Below, piece by piece: positions 1 through 7,870 of a DNA stretch of 33,955 nucleotides. The position numbers and the translations under genes are program-made. Source of the stretch: Rhodospirillaceae bacterium. Lineage in GTDB: Bacteria > Pseudomonadota > Alphaproteobacteria > GCA-2731375. Within the stretch, counting starts at the first letter, position 1. The number at the start of each line of letters is the position of its first letter. Location of the stretch: NCBI GenBank assembly GCA_018660265.1, contig JABJKS010000054.1:1-33955 (forward strand), in the 5' to 3' direction. The notes below the pieces were generated by a model, which made no database searches, was not told the origin of the DNA, and saw only the letters and a list, made by a program, of their open reading frames with translations.

Positions 1-147
1 CACTTGCTTCATCCCCGCCCTCTGCAAAAGCAGAAAGCTTACCACTGGCGGATTTTTACTCCGGCCAACAACCAGACAATCTGGCCGCTTCAGTGGTGGA
101 TTATTGCTCCGGCGTTCTCATGGTCTGTCCATGGCGGTGCGCCGGTC

Positions 148-153
148 TATAAT
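148..153 (+). promoter_or_regulatory. possible -10 box upstream of the CoA-transferase
   Basis: A perfect TATAAT lies 33 bases before the ATG at 187. No convincing -35 box sits 16-18 bases upstream, so this is only a candidate. The rest of bases 1-186 holds no gene that I can support. It has short inverted repeats, for example CCAGA-CAA-TCTGG near 72-84. Confidence 0.3.
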
Positions 154-186
154 GGAGCCAACTGTGTGAAAGGGAGTAGCCGTTGT

Positions 187-1377
187 ATGACCCGTGCGCT
201 TGAAGGAATTACTGTACTTGATTTATCCCGTTATGTGGCCGGGCCCTATTGCGCCCAGATGCTGGGGGATTTCGGGGCCGATGTGATCAAGGTGGAAAAG
301 CCCGTGACGGGCGACAATATGCGCGGGCCCGGCGCGGCGACCGGCGACGATAATCTGTACATGCTGATGTACAATCGCAACAAACGATCCCTTAGCCTGA
401 ACCTGCGCCATGATCGCGGCCGCGAGATCCTGGCCGAGATGATCCGAAAGGCGGATGTGCTGGTGGAAAACTTCCGCCCCGGCACCATGGAGGCCATGGG
501 CCTTGGTTGGGAGCAGGTCGCTGCCCTAAATCCGCGCCTGATCATGGCGCGGATTTCAGGCTTTGGCCAGGATGGCCCCTGGGCCACGCGGCCGGCCTTT
601 GACGCCATTGCCCAGGCCGAAGGCGGCCTGATGCACCTGACCGGCGATAGCGGGGGGGAGGCGACCATGTTCGGTGCCATCGTGATAGATTATTCCACGG
701 GCACCAATGCCGCCCTGGGCGTCATGGCCGCCTTGCATGCCCGCGAACGCACGGGCCGTGGACAGGTTGTCGATGTGACTTTGCTGGATACGGCCATGTC
801 ATTCCTGATGACGGCGGTGGCGGAATATCACCAGGACGGGACGGTTATGGGGCGCATGGGCAACCGTGATCGCTATAGCGCGCCGACCAATTCCTACCGC
901 ACCCGCGACGGTGGCCGATTGCATCTTATGGCGGCGGGGGAAAAGCATTTCGCGGCCTTGGTGGAAATCCTGGGCGAGGAAGAATGCCTGGCCGACCCGC
1001 GCTTTGCCACCCCGCCGGATCGTCTGGAAAATGCCGATTTGGTTGATGAAACCGTGGCCGGTTGGTTGTTACGCCACGATCTGGATTGGTTGATGGCGCG
1101 TCTGGTGGCAGCCGAAATCCCCTGTGCCCGCTTGGCCGATATTGCAGAAGTTGTGGATAACCCGCAGGTCAAACACCGGGGCACGATCATTGATGTTGAT
1201 CACCCTACACATGGCACGGTGTCCATGCAGGGCAACCCAATTCGGCTAACCGATACACCCGTGGAAACCTATCGCCATGTGCCCACCTTGGGTCAACAGA
1301 CAGAGGAAATTCTGGACGAGTGGCTGGATATGGATGCTGACGCCGTCGCGACCTTGCGGGAAGACGGCGTGGTATAA
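187..1377 (+). CDS. CaiB/BaiF family III CoA-transferase
   Basis: Predicted 396-residue family III CoA-transferase, which moves CoA between an acyl-CoA donor and a free carboxylic acid in the cytosol. The N-terminus (LEGITVLDLSRYVAGPYC...LGDFGADVIKVEKP) is the classic family signature. It is followed by NRNKRSLSLNLR and VLVENFRPG. Asp168, in IDYSTGTNAALG, sits where formyl-CoA transferase has its catalytic Asp169. The reading frame is open from base 4, but the ATG at 187 is preferred: the family homology begins there and AAGGGAG lies about 10 bases upstream. The length is normal for the family. The substrate cannot be read from the sequence. The gene stands alone, with a palindromic repeat directly downstream. 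Confidence 0.9.
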   Translation: MTRALEGITVLDLSRYVAGPYCAQMLGDFGADVIKVEKPVTGDNMRGPGAATGDDNLYMLMYNRNKRSLSLNLRHDRGREILAEMIRKADVLVENFRPGTMEAMGLGWEQVAALNPRLIMARISGFGQDGPWATRPAFDAIAQAEGGLMHLTGDSGGEATMFGAIVIDYSTGTNAALGVMAALHARERTGRGQVVDVTLLDTAMSFLMTAVAEYHQDGTVMGRMGNRDRYSAPTNSYRTRDGGRLHLMAAGEKHFAALVEILGEEECLADPRFATPPDRLENADLVDETVAGWLLRHDLDWLMARLVAAEIPCARLADIAEVVDNPQVKHRGTIIDVDHPTHGTVSMQGNPIRLTDTPVETYRHVPTLGQQTEEILDEWLDMDADAVATLREDGVV

Positions 1378-1381
1378 ATCT

Positions 1382-1506
1382 TAGAGCAATTTTCAATTAA
1401 TTGGAATCGCCCCGTCGCTCAATTGGCGCGATCTAAGTGATTGGTTCAGTTGCTCGATTCTTAAGAGTCCCAGCGCCTTGGGCATGTTTGAAAGAAACAT
1501 GCTCTA
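1382..1506. repeat. palindromic intergenic repeat, copy A
   Basis: This fills the gap between two convergent genes. It begins with TAGAGC and ends with GCTCTA. It shares with copy B (5005-5106) the block TTGCTCGATTCTTAAGAGTC at 1450-1469. A hairpin follows with arms 1480-1489 and 1495-1504 and a 5-base loop. Its first hairpin is degenerate compared with copy B. The terminal CTA (1504-1506) is the TAG stop of the minus-strand EAL gene. It looks like a REP/RPE-type element; it may also act as a bidirectional terminator. Confidence 0.75.
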
Positions 1507-2817
1507 GGCTGCTGCGTCGGCTTCTTCGCGGCTGGGGCGGGGCGCGCCGAATAGGAAGCCCTGGCCAAAATCAAAGCCATATTCCAGGACTTCGATGACA
1601 TCATCCTCCTGCTCAATCCGCTCTACCACCAGGGAGATCTCGGATACGGTTGATTTTGCTTTCAAGTTGCGGGGATGCACCCAATCGGAACCATCCGATG
1701 GCAGGGTCAACAACAACGAGATGGGGACCTTGATAAAGCTGAAATGGGCCTGGGCCAGGGCCTGAAAATCAATATCCAGGTCTTCGACCTGATCCATGGA
1801 AAAGCGAAAGCCCAATTCACCTAAGCGGGCCAGTTGCCCCATCACCGTATCGGACAGGTTCGCAACGTCCCGCTGGGTCATCTCAAAAATCAGGCGGGAT
1901 GCAAGATTGGGATTATGGGCCATGAATTCGATGAACTGGTTTAAAAATTCCTCGTCATTCAGGGTATGGTCGGAAATATTGACGAAGAAGTTGACGTCGC
2001 TCTGTCGTTTTTCTGTGCGCCGCAACAATTGCACACAGCGCATCAGCAGCAGGTTATCAATGGTTCCGATCAGGCCCTGTGCCTTGGCGACCTCCAGATA
2101 TTGCCCTGGTGTTACCAGGCGGCCTTCGGAGGTGCGAATGCGGGAGAAGGCTTCGAAATGGCGGGTTCGCCGCTGGGGCAGGCTGACAATAGGCTGGACG
2201 TAGAGATCAACGCGGTTTTCCTCCAACGCCTCGCGGATATGGCCCAGAATTTCCTCCTCTTCGATGGGGCCGCTGATGCTGTCGGGTGCCGTGGCGCGCC
2301 TTGTACCAACACCGGCTGCGGGCGTACCCTCGCCTGCACCCTCTGGCCCCTGGGCATTCCGTCGGCTGTTCTGCCGGGCCAATTTGGTGGTCTGCACATC
2401 GCCGAATTGGCTCAGCTGAGATTGCAAAACCTTCATTTCCCGGACCAGGGCCTGGTTCGCGCCATCGGCGGCATTCTCGACCACGTCGCACAAAATGGCC
2501 ATTTCTTCCCGGGACCGAACCACATCCGCCATCAGGCCACGATTGACTTCACGCAGGTCATCAACCTCGTCAAAGGCGATATCCAATTGATTTGCCAAAT
2601 CCCGCTGTTCCAGGCGGCGGGAAAAAATCTCGTGCATCAGGGCGGCGGTCAGAAACCCGGCCCCGGCAATAATATAGGCTGTCATCGGGCCAAGCTGAGG
2701 CAGTGATTTGGTCATCACAAAGCCGGCCCCGACGGAAAGTATTCCGTATGAGGCAATGATCAATAGATGCGTAATAACAGACATGCGGTCCCAAGGTAGC
2801 AAACTGTGAAGGTCCAC
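1504..2817 (-). CDS. TipF-like degenerate EAL-domain membrane protein
   Basis: Protein of 437 residues with two hydrophobic segments (about 15-35 and 42-60), a coiled coil (about 65-145), a low-complexity linker and a C-terminal EAL domain (about 185-430). The EAL domain is degenerate: EAF-S-R replaces EALxR, SMDQVED replaces the DDFGTG metal-binding motif, and ERIE replaces EGVE, while QGFLFGAPRPS is retained. This architecture matches Caulobacter TipF, a c-di-GMP-binding effector in flagellum assembly, so binding rather than hydrolysis of c-di-GMP is likely; that role is inferred from the family. The GTG start at 2817 has a G-rich stretch just upstream; an ATG at residue 12 is the alternative. 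The stop codon lies inside the palindromic repeat. Confidence 0.7.
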   Translation of the reverse strand: MDLHSLLPWDRMSVITHLLIIASYGILSVGAGFVMTKSLPQLGPMTAYIIAGAGFLTAALMHEIFSRRLEQRDLANQLDIAFDEVDDLREVNRGLMADVVRSREEMAILCDVVENAADGANQALVREMKVLQSQLSQFGDVQTTKLARQNSRRNAQGPEGAGEGTPAAGVGTRRATAPDSISGPIEEEEILGHIREALEENRVDLYVQPIVSLPQRRTRHFEAFSRIRTSEGRLVTPGQYLEVAKAQGLIGTIDNLLLMRCVQLLRRTEKRQSDVNFFVNISDHTLNDEEFLNQFIEFMAHNPNLASRLIFEMTQRDVANLSDTVMGQLARLGELGFRFSMDQVEDLDIDFQALAQAHFSFIKVPISLLLTLPSDGSDWVHPRNLKAKSTVSEISLVVERIEQEDDVIEVLEYGFDFGQGFLFGAPRPSREEADAAA

Positions 2818-2856
2818 AGTTTGCCCCCCGTGGGTTTCAATATGGTTAACAGACCG

Positions 2857-3765
2857 CTAAACCAGATCTCTGGATTCCAGGTAAATATGCCGCACTTCGG
2901 GATAGTTCTCCCGCAACTTGGTTTCCAGCTCCGCCGTCGCGGCCTCTACCTCGCTTGAGGTGAGACCGTCTGCGAAGTCCAGATCCGCGGCCAGCAGTAT
3001 TTCCCGTGGGCCCAGGTGCATGGTGCGGATGTCTGCCGCCCGTACGACCCTGCGGTCACCGTTTAGAAGGGCGCGGCAACCTTCCACAATATGCGGCTCC
3101 GCAGCCTCGCCAATCAACAGGGCCTTGCACTCATAGGCCAGAAACATGGCGACGGAGGCGAGGACAACACCAATGGCGACGGCGGCGGCACCATCGATCC
3201 AGGGCATGTTCAACTGCTGACCCAGAAAGATGCCGCCCATGGCAATGCACAGGCCCAGGATCGCGGCACTGTCTTCGAACAAAACCGTGAACAGCACCGG
3301 GTCCTTGCCACGGCGTACGGCAGCGAAAAAGCCCAAATCGCCTTTTTCCCGCAGAAACTGCCGCAATGCGAAAAAGCTCGCGGCCCCTTCAAATATCAGC
3401 GACAGGCCCAGGACCACATAGCTGATCATGGCGTTTTTGACCGGGCTGGGGTTCTGGATGCCGTGCACCCCTTCATAGATTGAAAAGCCCGCGCCCAGAC
3501 CAAAAATCAGGATGGCGACGACGAAGCTCCAAAAATACAGCTCTTTGCCGTAACCGAAGGGGTGTTGTGCGTCAGGCTGTTTTGCGGCACGATGCATACC
3601 ATACAACAACAATCCCTGATTGCCCGTGTCGACCATGCTATGAATAGCTTCCGACAGCATGGCCGAAGACCCGGTGAACGTTGCCGCCGCAAATTTGGTC
3701 ACGGCAATTGCTAGATTGCCTACCAACGCCGCATACACGGCTATTTTCGAAGAACCACTTGCCAT
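2857..3765 (-). CDS. cation diffusion facilitator (CDF) metal exporter
   Basis: A 302-residue CDF transporter expected to export divalent metals such as Zn2+ across the inner membrane in exchange for protons. About six hydrophobic segments are visible. The second carries SEAIHSMVDTGNQ, with His42 and Asp46 in the metal-site positions. A second acidic site is FEDSAAILG, around Glu164-Asp165. The HPFGYGKE loop and the EDSAAILG motif are of the SLC30A9-like subgroup. The C-terminal cytosolic ferredoxin-like domain ends in VRHIYLESRDLV. It runs divergently from the aminotransferase, with only 42 bases between the two starts, so both promoters must lie in or near that gap. The metal specificity is not readable. 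Confidence 0.88.
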   Translation of the reverse strand: MASGSSKIAVYAALVGNLAIAVTKFAAATFTGSSAMLSEAIHSMVDTGNQGLLLYGMHRAAKQPDAQHPFGYGKELYFWSFVVAILIFGLGAGFSIYEGVHGIQNPSPVKNAMISYVVLGLSLIFEGAASFFALRQFLREKGDLGFFAAVRRGKDPVLFTVLFEDSAAILGLCIAMGGIFLGQQLNMPWIDGAAAVAIGVVLASVAMFLAYECKALLIGEAAEPHIVEGCRALLNGDRRVVRAADIRTMHLGPREILLAADLDFADGLTSSEVEAATAELETKLRENYPEVRHIYLESRDLV

Positions 3766-3807
3766 GGGGCCATGCTATACCAGCAGTGAGCCACCTTGAG
3801 GAGCATT

Positions 3808-5007
3808 ATGAGCGATAAAATTTCTAGCAAATTGGCCCGCAACTTAGAAAGTGGCCCGGTCGGGGCCCGTGACAGTGTGGAGCGTCTGGGGAATTCCCTG
3901 ATCCGGGACGTGGCCAATGCGGGTATGGGGCTCGATGATGTGGTGGCCCTGTGGTATGGGGAACCGGATCTGCCGACACCGGATTTCATTTGCCAGGCCG
4001 CGACGGCCTCCCTGGCCCGGGGGGAAACGTTCTACACCCCGAATTTCGGAATCGATGAATTGCGCGAGGCCCTTGCCGAATATATGACCGGTCTGTATCA
4101 GCGCCCCATCGACAGCGACCGTGTTGCGGTCACCGCCTCGGGGATGAGTGCGACAAACCTGATGCAACAGGTGCTGACAAATCCAGGCGACAATGTGGTT
4201 GTTACGGCACCCGTATGGCCGAACCTGATAGAAACGGTCCGCGTCATGGGGGGGGAGCCACGCTTTGCCTGGCTGCAATTCGGCAACCAGGGCTGGTCGC
4301 TGGACTTGGAGCAGATGTTTTCAATGGTCGATGAGCGCACCCGCGCCATTTTGATCAATTCACCTTCCAACCCCACCGGCTGGGTGATGAGTTTGGAGGA
4401 GATGGCGGAGGTATTGGATTTCTGCCGGGCCCGGGGCATCTGGGTGTTGAGCGATGAAGTCTATGCCCGCATGGTCTTTGATCGCCAAGCAGCGCCGTCG
4501 TTTTTGGAAATTGCCGAACCCGATGACCGCCTGGTGGTGGTCAACAGCTTCTCCAAATCCTGGTGCATGACTGGCTGGCGTCTGGGTTGGCTGACCGCAC
4601 CGCCGGCGCTCATGCCCACATTGGAGAAAATGATCGAATTCCATTATTCCTGCCCGGCGCATTTTTCCCAGGTCGCAGGCATCACGGCTGTGCGGGAGGG
4701 GGAGGATTTCGTGGTCGAAACGGTGGCGCGGTACAAACAGGCCCGCGATCTGGTGATTGATCGGCTACAGGCCCTGCCAAAAGTGCGGGTACATCGCCCC
4801 GACGGGGCCTTCTATGCCTTCTTTGCCGTGGACGGTATGACCGATTCCCTGGCAACCTGTAAGGAAATTCTGGCTGCGACCCATGTCGGCCTGGCCCCCG
4901 GTGCAGCCTTCGGAGACAAAGGTGAAGGCTTTATTCGCCTTTGTTTTGCCTCTACCCTGGATCGATTGGACAATGCCATGGACCGGCTGGAGCCATATTT
5001 GAGCTAG
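3808..5007 (+). CDS. PLP-dependent class I/II aminotransferase
   Basis: Fold-type I aminotransferase of 399 residues. Lys250, in SFSKSWCMTGWRLGW, is the Schiff-base lysine, and INSPSNPTGWV and VLSDEVYARM are the conserved PLP-pocket motifs. The C-terminal GEGFIRLCFA carries the carboxylate-binding Arg. The ATG at 3808 is chosen over the upstream TTG at 3796 because TTGAGGAGC places AGGAG about 7 bases before it. It belongs to the broad aspartate/aromatic aminotransferase group, and the amino donor cannot be named from sequence alone. Its TAG stop is the first three bases of palindromic repeat copy B. Confidence 0.88.
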   Translation: MSDKISSKLARNLESGPVGARDSVERLGNSLIRDVANAGMGLDDVVALWYGEPDLPTPDFICQAATASLARGETFYTPNFGIDELREALAEYMTGLYQRPIDSDRVAVTASGMSATNLMQQVLTNPGDNVVVTAPVWPNLIETVRVMGGEPRFAWLQFGNQGWSLDLEQMFSMVDERTRAILINSPSNPTGWVMSLEEMAEVLDFCRARGIWVLSDEVYARMVFDRQAAPSFLEIAEPDDRLVVVNSFSKSWCMTGWRLGWLTAPPALMPTLEKMIEFHYSCPAHFSQVAGITAVREGEDFVVETVARYKQARDLVIDRLQALPKVRVHRPDGAFYAFFAVDGMTDSLATCKEILAATHVGLAPGAAFGDKGEGFIRLCFASTLDRLDNAMDRLEPYLS

Positions 5008-5106
5008 AGCAATTCCAATCACTTAGAATCGCTTTGCGATTCTAAGTGATTGGAATAATTGCTCGATTCTTAAGAGTCGGAGCATTTCCTAGTCGGAAAT
5101 GCTCTA
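5005..5106. repeat. palindromic intergenic repeat, copy B
   Basis: Well-preserved three-module element. Module 1 is a 21-bp perfect stem (5012-5032 with 5036-5056) closed by a TTT loop. Module 2 is the near-palindrome GATTCTTAAGAGTC (5065-5078). Module 3 is GAGCATTTCC / GGAAATGCTC around a 5-base loop (5080-5104). The ends are TAGAGC and GCTCTA, and the left end supplies the aminotransferase stop codon. It could also terminate transcription before the downstream operon. Confidence 0.8.
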
Positions 5107-5142
5107 AGAGCTATTTTTCGAGCGAGTTTAGGAGACACTTTG

Positions 5143-6120
5143 ATGAAAGTTGTGATCACCGGCGGCGGTGGCTTCATTGGCCGTAAGCTGGCCCATAAGA
5201 TATTGGAACGGGGCGAATTAACCGGTCCATCGGGGCAGCGGGAAGCGGTCACCGAGGTGGTGCTGTTTGACGCGGTTGCGCCCCCGGACGGGGAATTCAC
5301 CGACGAACGTGTGCGTGCGGTGGTGGGCGATATTACCGATGCGGGTCTGGTGGCCAGCGTCATCGATGGGGATACCAACAGCGTCTTTCACCTGGCCGCC
5401 GTGGTCAGTGCCGGGGCCGAGGCTGATTTCGATCTGGGCTATCAGGTCAATCTGGACGGCACCCGCAATGTATTTCAGGCCGCGCGCGCAGCTAACGGCG
5501 TGCCCAGAGTGGTCTTCGCATCTTCCTTGGCCGTCTATGGTGGTGAGGTGCCCGATACGGTGGGGGATCAAACCCCCATTACGCCGGAGACGTCCTATGG
5601 CGCGCAAAAAGTCATGGGTGAATTCCTGATCACCGATTACAGCCGCAAGGGCTATCTTGATGGCCGCGCCATGCGCCTGCCCACCATCGTGGTGCGTCCG
5701 GGCAAGCCGAACAAGGCGGCCTCGGGCTTCGCCTCAGGCATTGTGCGGGAGCCTTTGAACGGCGTCGATATGGCCTGCCCGGTGACGCCCGAATCCCGCA
5801 TGGCCATTATGTCGCCCCGCACCGTGGTGGAATGTTTTATGCATATGCATGAACTGGATGCGGAAAAACTTGGTGCTTCGCGGGCGATTTTGCTGTCAGG
5901 CTTTTCCGTCTCCATGGGGGATGCCGCCGCTGCCGTGAACGCGGTGGAAACCAACCGGGCCCGGGGTAAGATTACTTTTAAGGTCGACCCTGCGACCCAG
6001 GCCATTGTCGATGGCTGGCCCAAGACAACCTATTCGGACAAAGCAGGCGCCCTGGGTTTTCCCAGCGACAGCAATATCGAGGACGTGATCGCGGCCTATA
6101 TTGAAGACGAATTGGATTAG
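5143..6120 (+). CDS. denD: DenD-like D-erythronate dehydrogenase (extended SDR)
   Basis: A 325-residue NAD-dependent extended short-chain dehydrogenase. Residues 5-13 (ITGGGGFIG) form the Rossmann dinucleotide motif, and the catalytic Tyr152 and Lys156 lie in TSYGAQK. The segments DYSRKGYLDGRAMRLPTIVV and RPGKPNKAASGFASGIVREP are hallmarks of DenD-type enzymes, which oxidise four-carbon acid sugars at C2; the exact substrate here is inferred. The start is the ATG with AGGAG 7 bases upstream. An SDR follows 11 bases downstream, so the two are probably co-transcribed. No DUF1537 kinase or class II aldolase partner of the known erythronate pathway is in the window, so a related sugar acid may be the true substrate. 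Confidence 0.75.
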   Translation: MKVVITGGGGFIGRKLAHKILERGELTGPSGQREAVTEVVLFDAVAPPDGEFTDERVRAVVGDITDAGLVASVIDGDTNSVFHLAAVVSAGAEADFDLGYQVNLDGTRNVFQAARAANGVPRVVFASSLAVYGGEVPDTVGDQTPITPETSYGAQKVMGEFLITDYSRKGYLDGRAMRLPTIVVRPGKPNKAASGFASGIVREPLNGVDMACPVTPESRMAIMSPRTVVECFMHMHELDAEKLGASRAILLSGFSVSMGDAAAAVNAVETNRARGKITFKVDPATQAIVDGWPKTTYSDKAGALGFPSDSNIEDVIAAYIEDELD

Positions 6121-6131
6121 AGGAAGTTATT

Positions 6132-6884
6132 ATGAGTGGACGTCTGGCCGGTAAGCGGGCCTTTATCACAGCGGCTGGCATGGGCATTGGCCGGGCCACG
6201 GCGGAAACCTTTCTGCGCGAAGGGGCTCAGGTCATCGCCACCGATATCAATATGGATGCGCTATCTGATCTGAAGCAGGGGGATCTGAAGCATGAGAATG
6301 TCATTGTAGAACACCTGGATGCCCGCGATGGTGCCGCCATCGCCGCAGCCGCTGAACGTCATGGGGCCGTGGATATCTTGTTCAACTGCGCCGGTTTCGT
6401 GCACAACGGCACCTTGTTGGAGGCCACGGAAGATGAATGGGACTTCGCCTTTGATTTGAACGTGAAGTCCATGTACCGGGTCTGCCGCGCCTTTCTGCCG
6501 GCGATGTTGGAGAACGGCGGCGGCAGTATCGTCAACACATCTTCCGTCGCATCCGCCATGAAGGGCATTGTCAGTCGTTGCGTCTATAGCGCTTCAAAGG
6601 CCGCCGTCACCGGCCTGACCAAATCCATCGCCGCCGATTATGTGGGCCAGGGGGTGCGCTGCAACGCCATCGCGCCGGGCACTGTCGATACTCCGTCCTT
6701 GGGCGATCGCATCAATGCGGCGGATGATCCCGTGCAACAGCGCAAGGATTTCATTGCCCGTCAGCCCATGGGACGTTTGGGCACAGCCCAGGAAGTGGCA
6801 AATTTAGTACTGTTCCTGGCCTCGGACGAAAGTGCTTTTTGCACCGGCCAGATTTACACGGTCGATGGTGGCGTCGTAATGTAG
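6132..6884 (+). CDS. SDR oxidoreductase, DHRS6 / 2-keto-3-deoxy-L-fuconate dehydrogenase-like
   Basis: A 250-residue classical SDR. The nucleotide site is ITAAGMGIG (residues 12-20), with Asn86 in NCAG and the catalytic pair Tyr152 and Lys156 in YSASK. The stretches DLNVKSMYRVC and RCNAIAPGTVDTPSL resemble the DHRS6/BDH2 and 2-keto-3-deoxy-L-fuconate dehydrogenase subgroup, which acts on hydroxy acids of sugar or ketone-body pathways. AGAGGAAG lies just before the ATG. It follows the DenD-like gene by 11 bases and precedes an alpha/beta hydrolase, suggesting a small operon for a hydroxy or sugar acid. Confidence 0.8.
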   Translation: MSGRLAGKRAFITAAGMGIGRATAETFLREGAQVIATDINMDALSDLKQGDLKHENVIVEHLDARDGAAIAAAAERHGAVDILFNCAGFVHNGTLLEATEDEWDFAFDLNVKSMYRVCRAFLPAMLENGGGSIVNTSSVASAMKGIVSRCVYSASKAAVTGLTKSIAADYVGQGVRCNAIAPGTVDTPSLGDRINAADDPVQQRKDFIARQPMGRLGTAQEVANLVLFLASDESAFCTGQIYTVDGGVVM

Positions 6885-6940
6885 TCTTCGCCCACCCGCC
6901 CGCCATACCAGAATTCAAATTCACAGGGGATAGATTGACA

Positions 6941-7816
6941 ATGAGTGCAGGAGAACGTTTGCCCGGAACGCCGGTGCCTATGCATAAATGGCCCGGCGCG
7001 GGCGGTCTAATGATTGCCGCCGATACCTGGGGTGATCCGAATGGCCCTTTGGTGGCCTTGTTGCATGGTGGCGGACAGACCCGTCATGCCTGGAAGGGCG
7101 CAGGCGAGACATTGGGTGCGTCGGGTTATCATGCGGTGGCCTTCGATGCGCGAGGGCATGGGGATTCCGATTGGGAACCCGATGGCGATTATGGTGCCGA
7201 TCGTATGGTTGAGGATTTGGCCTGCGTCGCAAAAGCGCTGGGTTCTGAAAGCCCGATCCTGGTTGGCGCTTCAATGGGCGGCGGCACCAGCCTGTTGTCC
7301 ATCGGCACCGACAAGGTGGCTGCCAAGGCACTGGTCCTGGTCGATATGGCTCCGAAGATTGAACCTGCGGGATCCCAGCGCATTCAGGATTTCATGCGCC
7401 AAAAGCCCGATGGCTTCGATACTTTGGAAGAGGTGGCGGAGGCCATCGCGAATTATCAGCCGCAACGCAAACGCCCGCGCAATCTGGATGGTCTGGCCAA
7501 GAATGTACGCCTGGCGGCAAATGGAAAATACCGCTGGCATTGGGACCCCGCCCGCCTTGGCACCCGTGCCGGCATGTCCGCCTATCGGGAGCGTCTGAGG
7601 GAATGTGCCGATACCCTGACCCTGCCGACCTTACTGGTGCGCGGCGGCCTGTCGGATGTGTTAAGCGAAGAGGGCGCGCAAAGCTTTCTGGCGCAATGCC
7701 CCCACGCCGAATACGTCTCGGTCGAAAATGCCGCCCACATGGTGGCTGGAGACCGCAATGACATCTTTGCCGATTCAGTGATCGAATTCCTCAGCCGGGC
7801 CGCCCCGGTCGGATAA
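6941..7816 (+). CDS. alpha/beta hydrolase
   Basis: A 291-residue alpha/beta hydrolase. The oxyanion-hole motif is LLHGGGQT (about 40-47), the nucleophile elbow is GASMGG with Ser111, the acid is probably Asp239 (RGGLSDVL) and the base is His266 (NAAHMV). FDARGHGDS is typical of epoxide hydrolase and esterase-like members. The ATG at 6941 has CAGGGGA about 10 bases upstream; the longer open frame from 6839 overlaps the previous gene and adds nothing family-like. It probably belongs to the DenD-like / SDR transcript, perhaps opening a lactone or ester, but that is inference. Confidence 0.82.
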   Translation: MSAGERLPGTPVPMHKWPGAGGLMIAADTWGDPNGPLVALLHGGGQTRHAWKGAGETLGASGYHAVAFDARGHGDSDWEPDGDYGADRMVEDLACVAKALGSESPILVGASMGGGTSLLSIGTDKVAAKALVLVDMAPKIEPAGSQRIQDFMRQKPDGFDTLEEVAEAIANYQPQRKRPRNLDGLAKNVRLAANGKYRWHWDPARLGTRAGMSAYRERLRECADTLTLPTLLVRGGLSDVLSEEGAQSFLAQCPHAEYVSVENAAHMVAGDRNDIFADSVIEFLSRAAPVG

Positions 7817-7822
7817 GCTCTC

Positions 7823-7839
7823 TCTCGATTTTATCGAGA
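7823..7839. terminator. hairpin between convergent genes
   Basis: TCTCGAT-TTT-ATCGAGA is a perfect 7-bp inverted repeat directly after the hydrolase stop. It may serve both convergent genes, but there is no T-tract. Confidence 0.35.
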
Positions 7840-7870
7840 TGCCGGTGGTTCAGAATAGCCGCGATACGCT

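Noticed and set aside
4-186. N-terminal extension of the CoA-transferase frame
   Set aside because: Family homology and a ribosome binding site begin at 187; the extension is low quality.
1966-2706. 246-residue + strand frame
   Set aside because: Antisense shadow of the EAL gene, with no family-like motifs.
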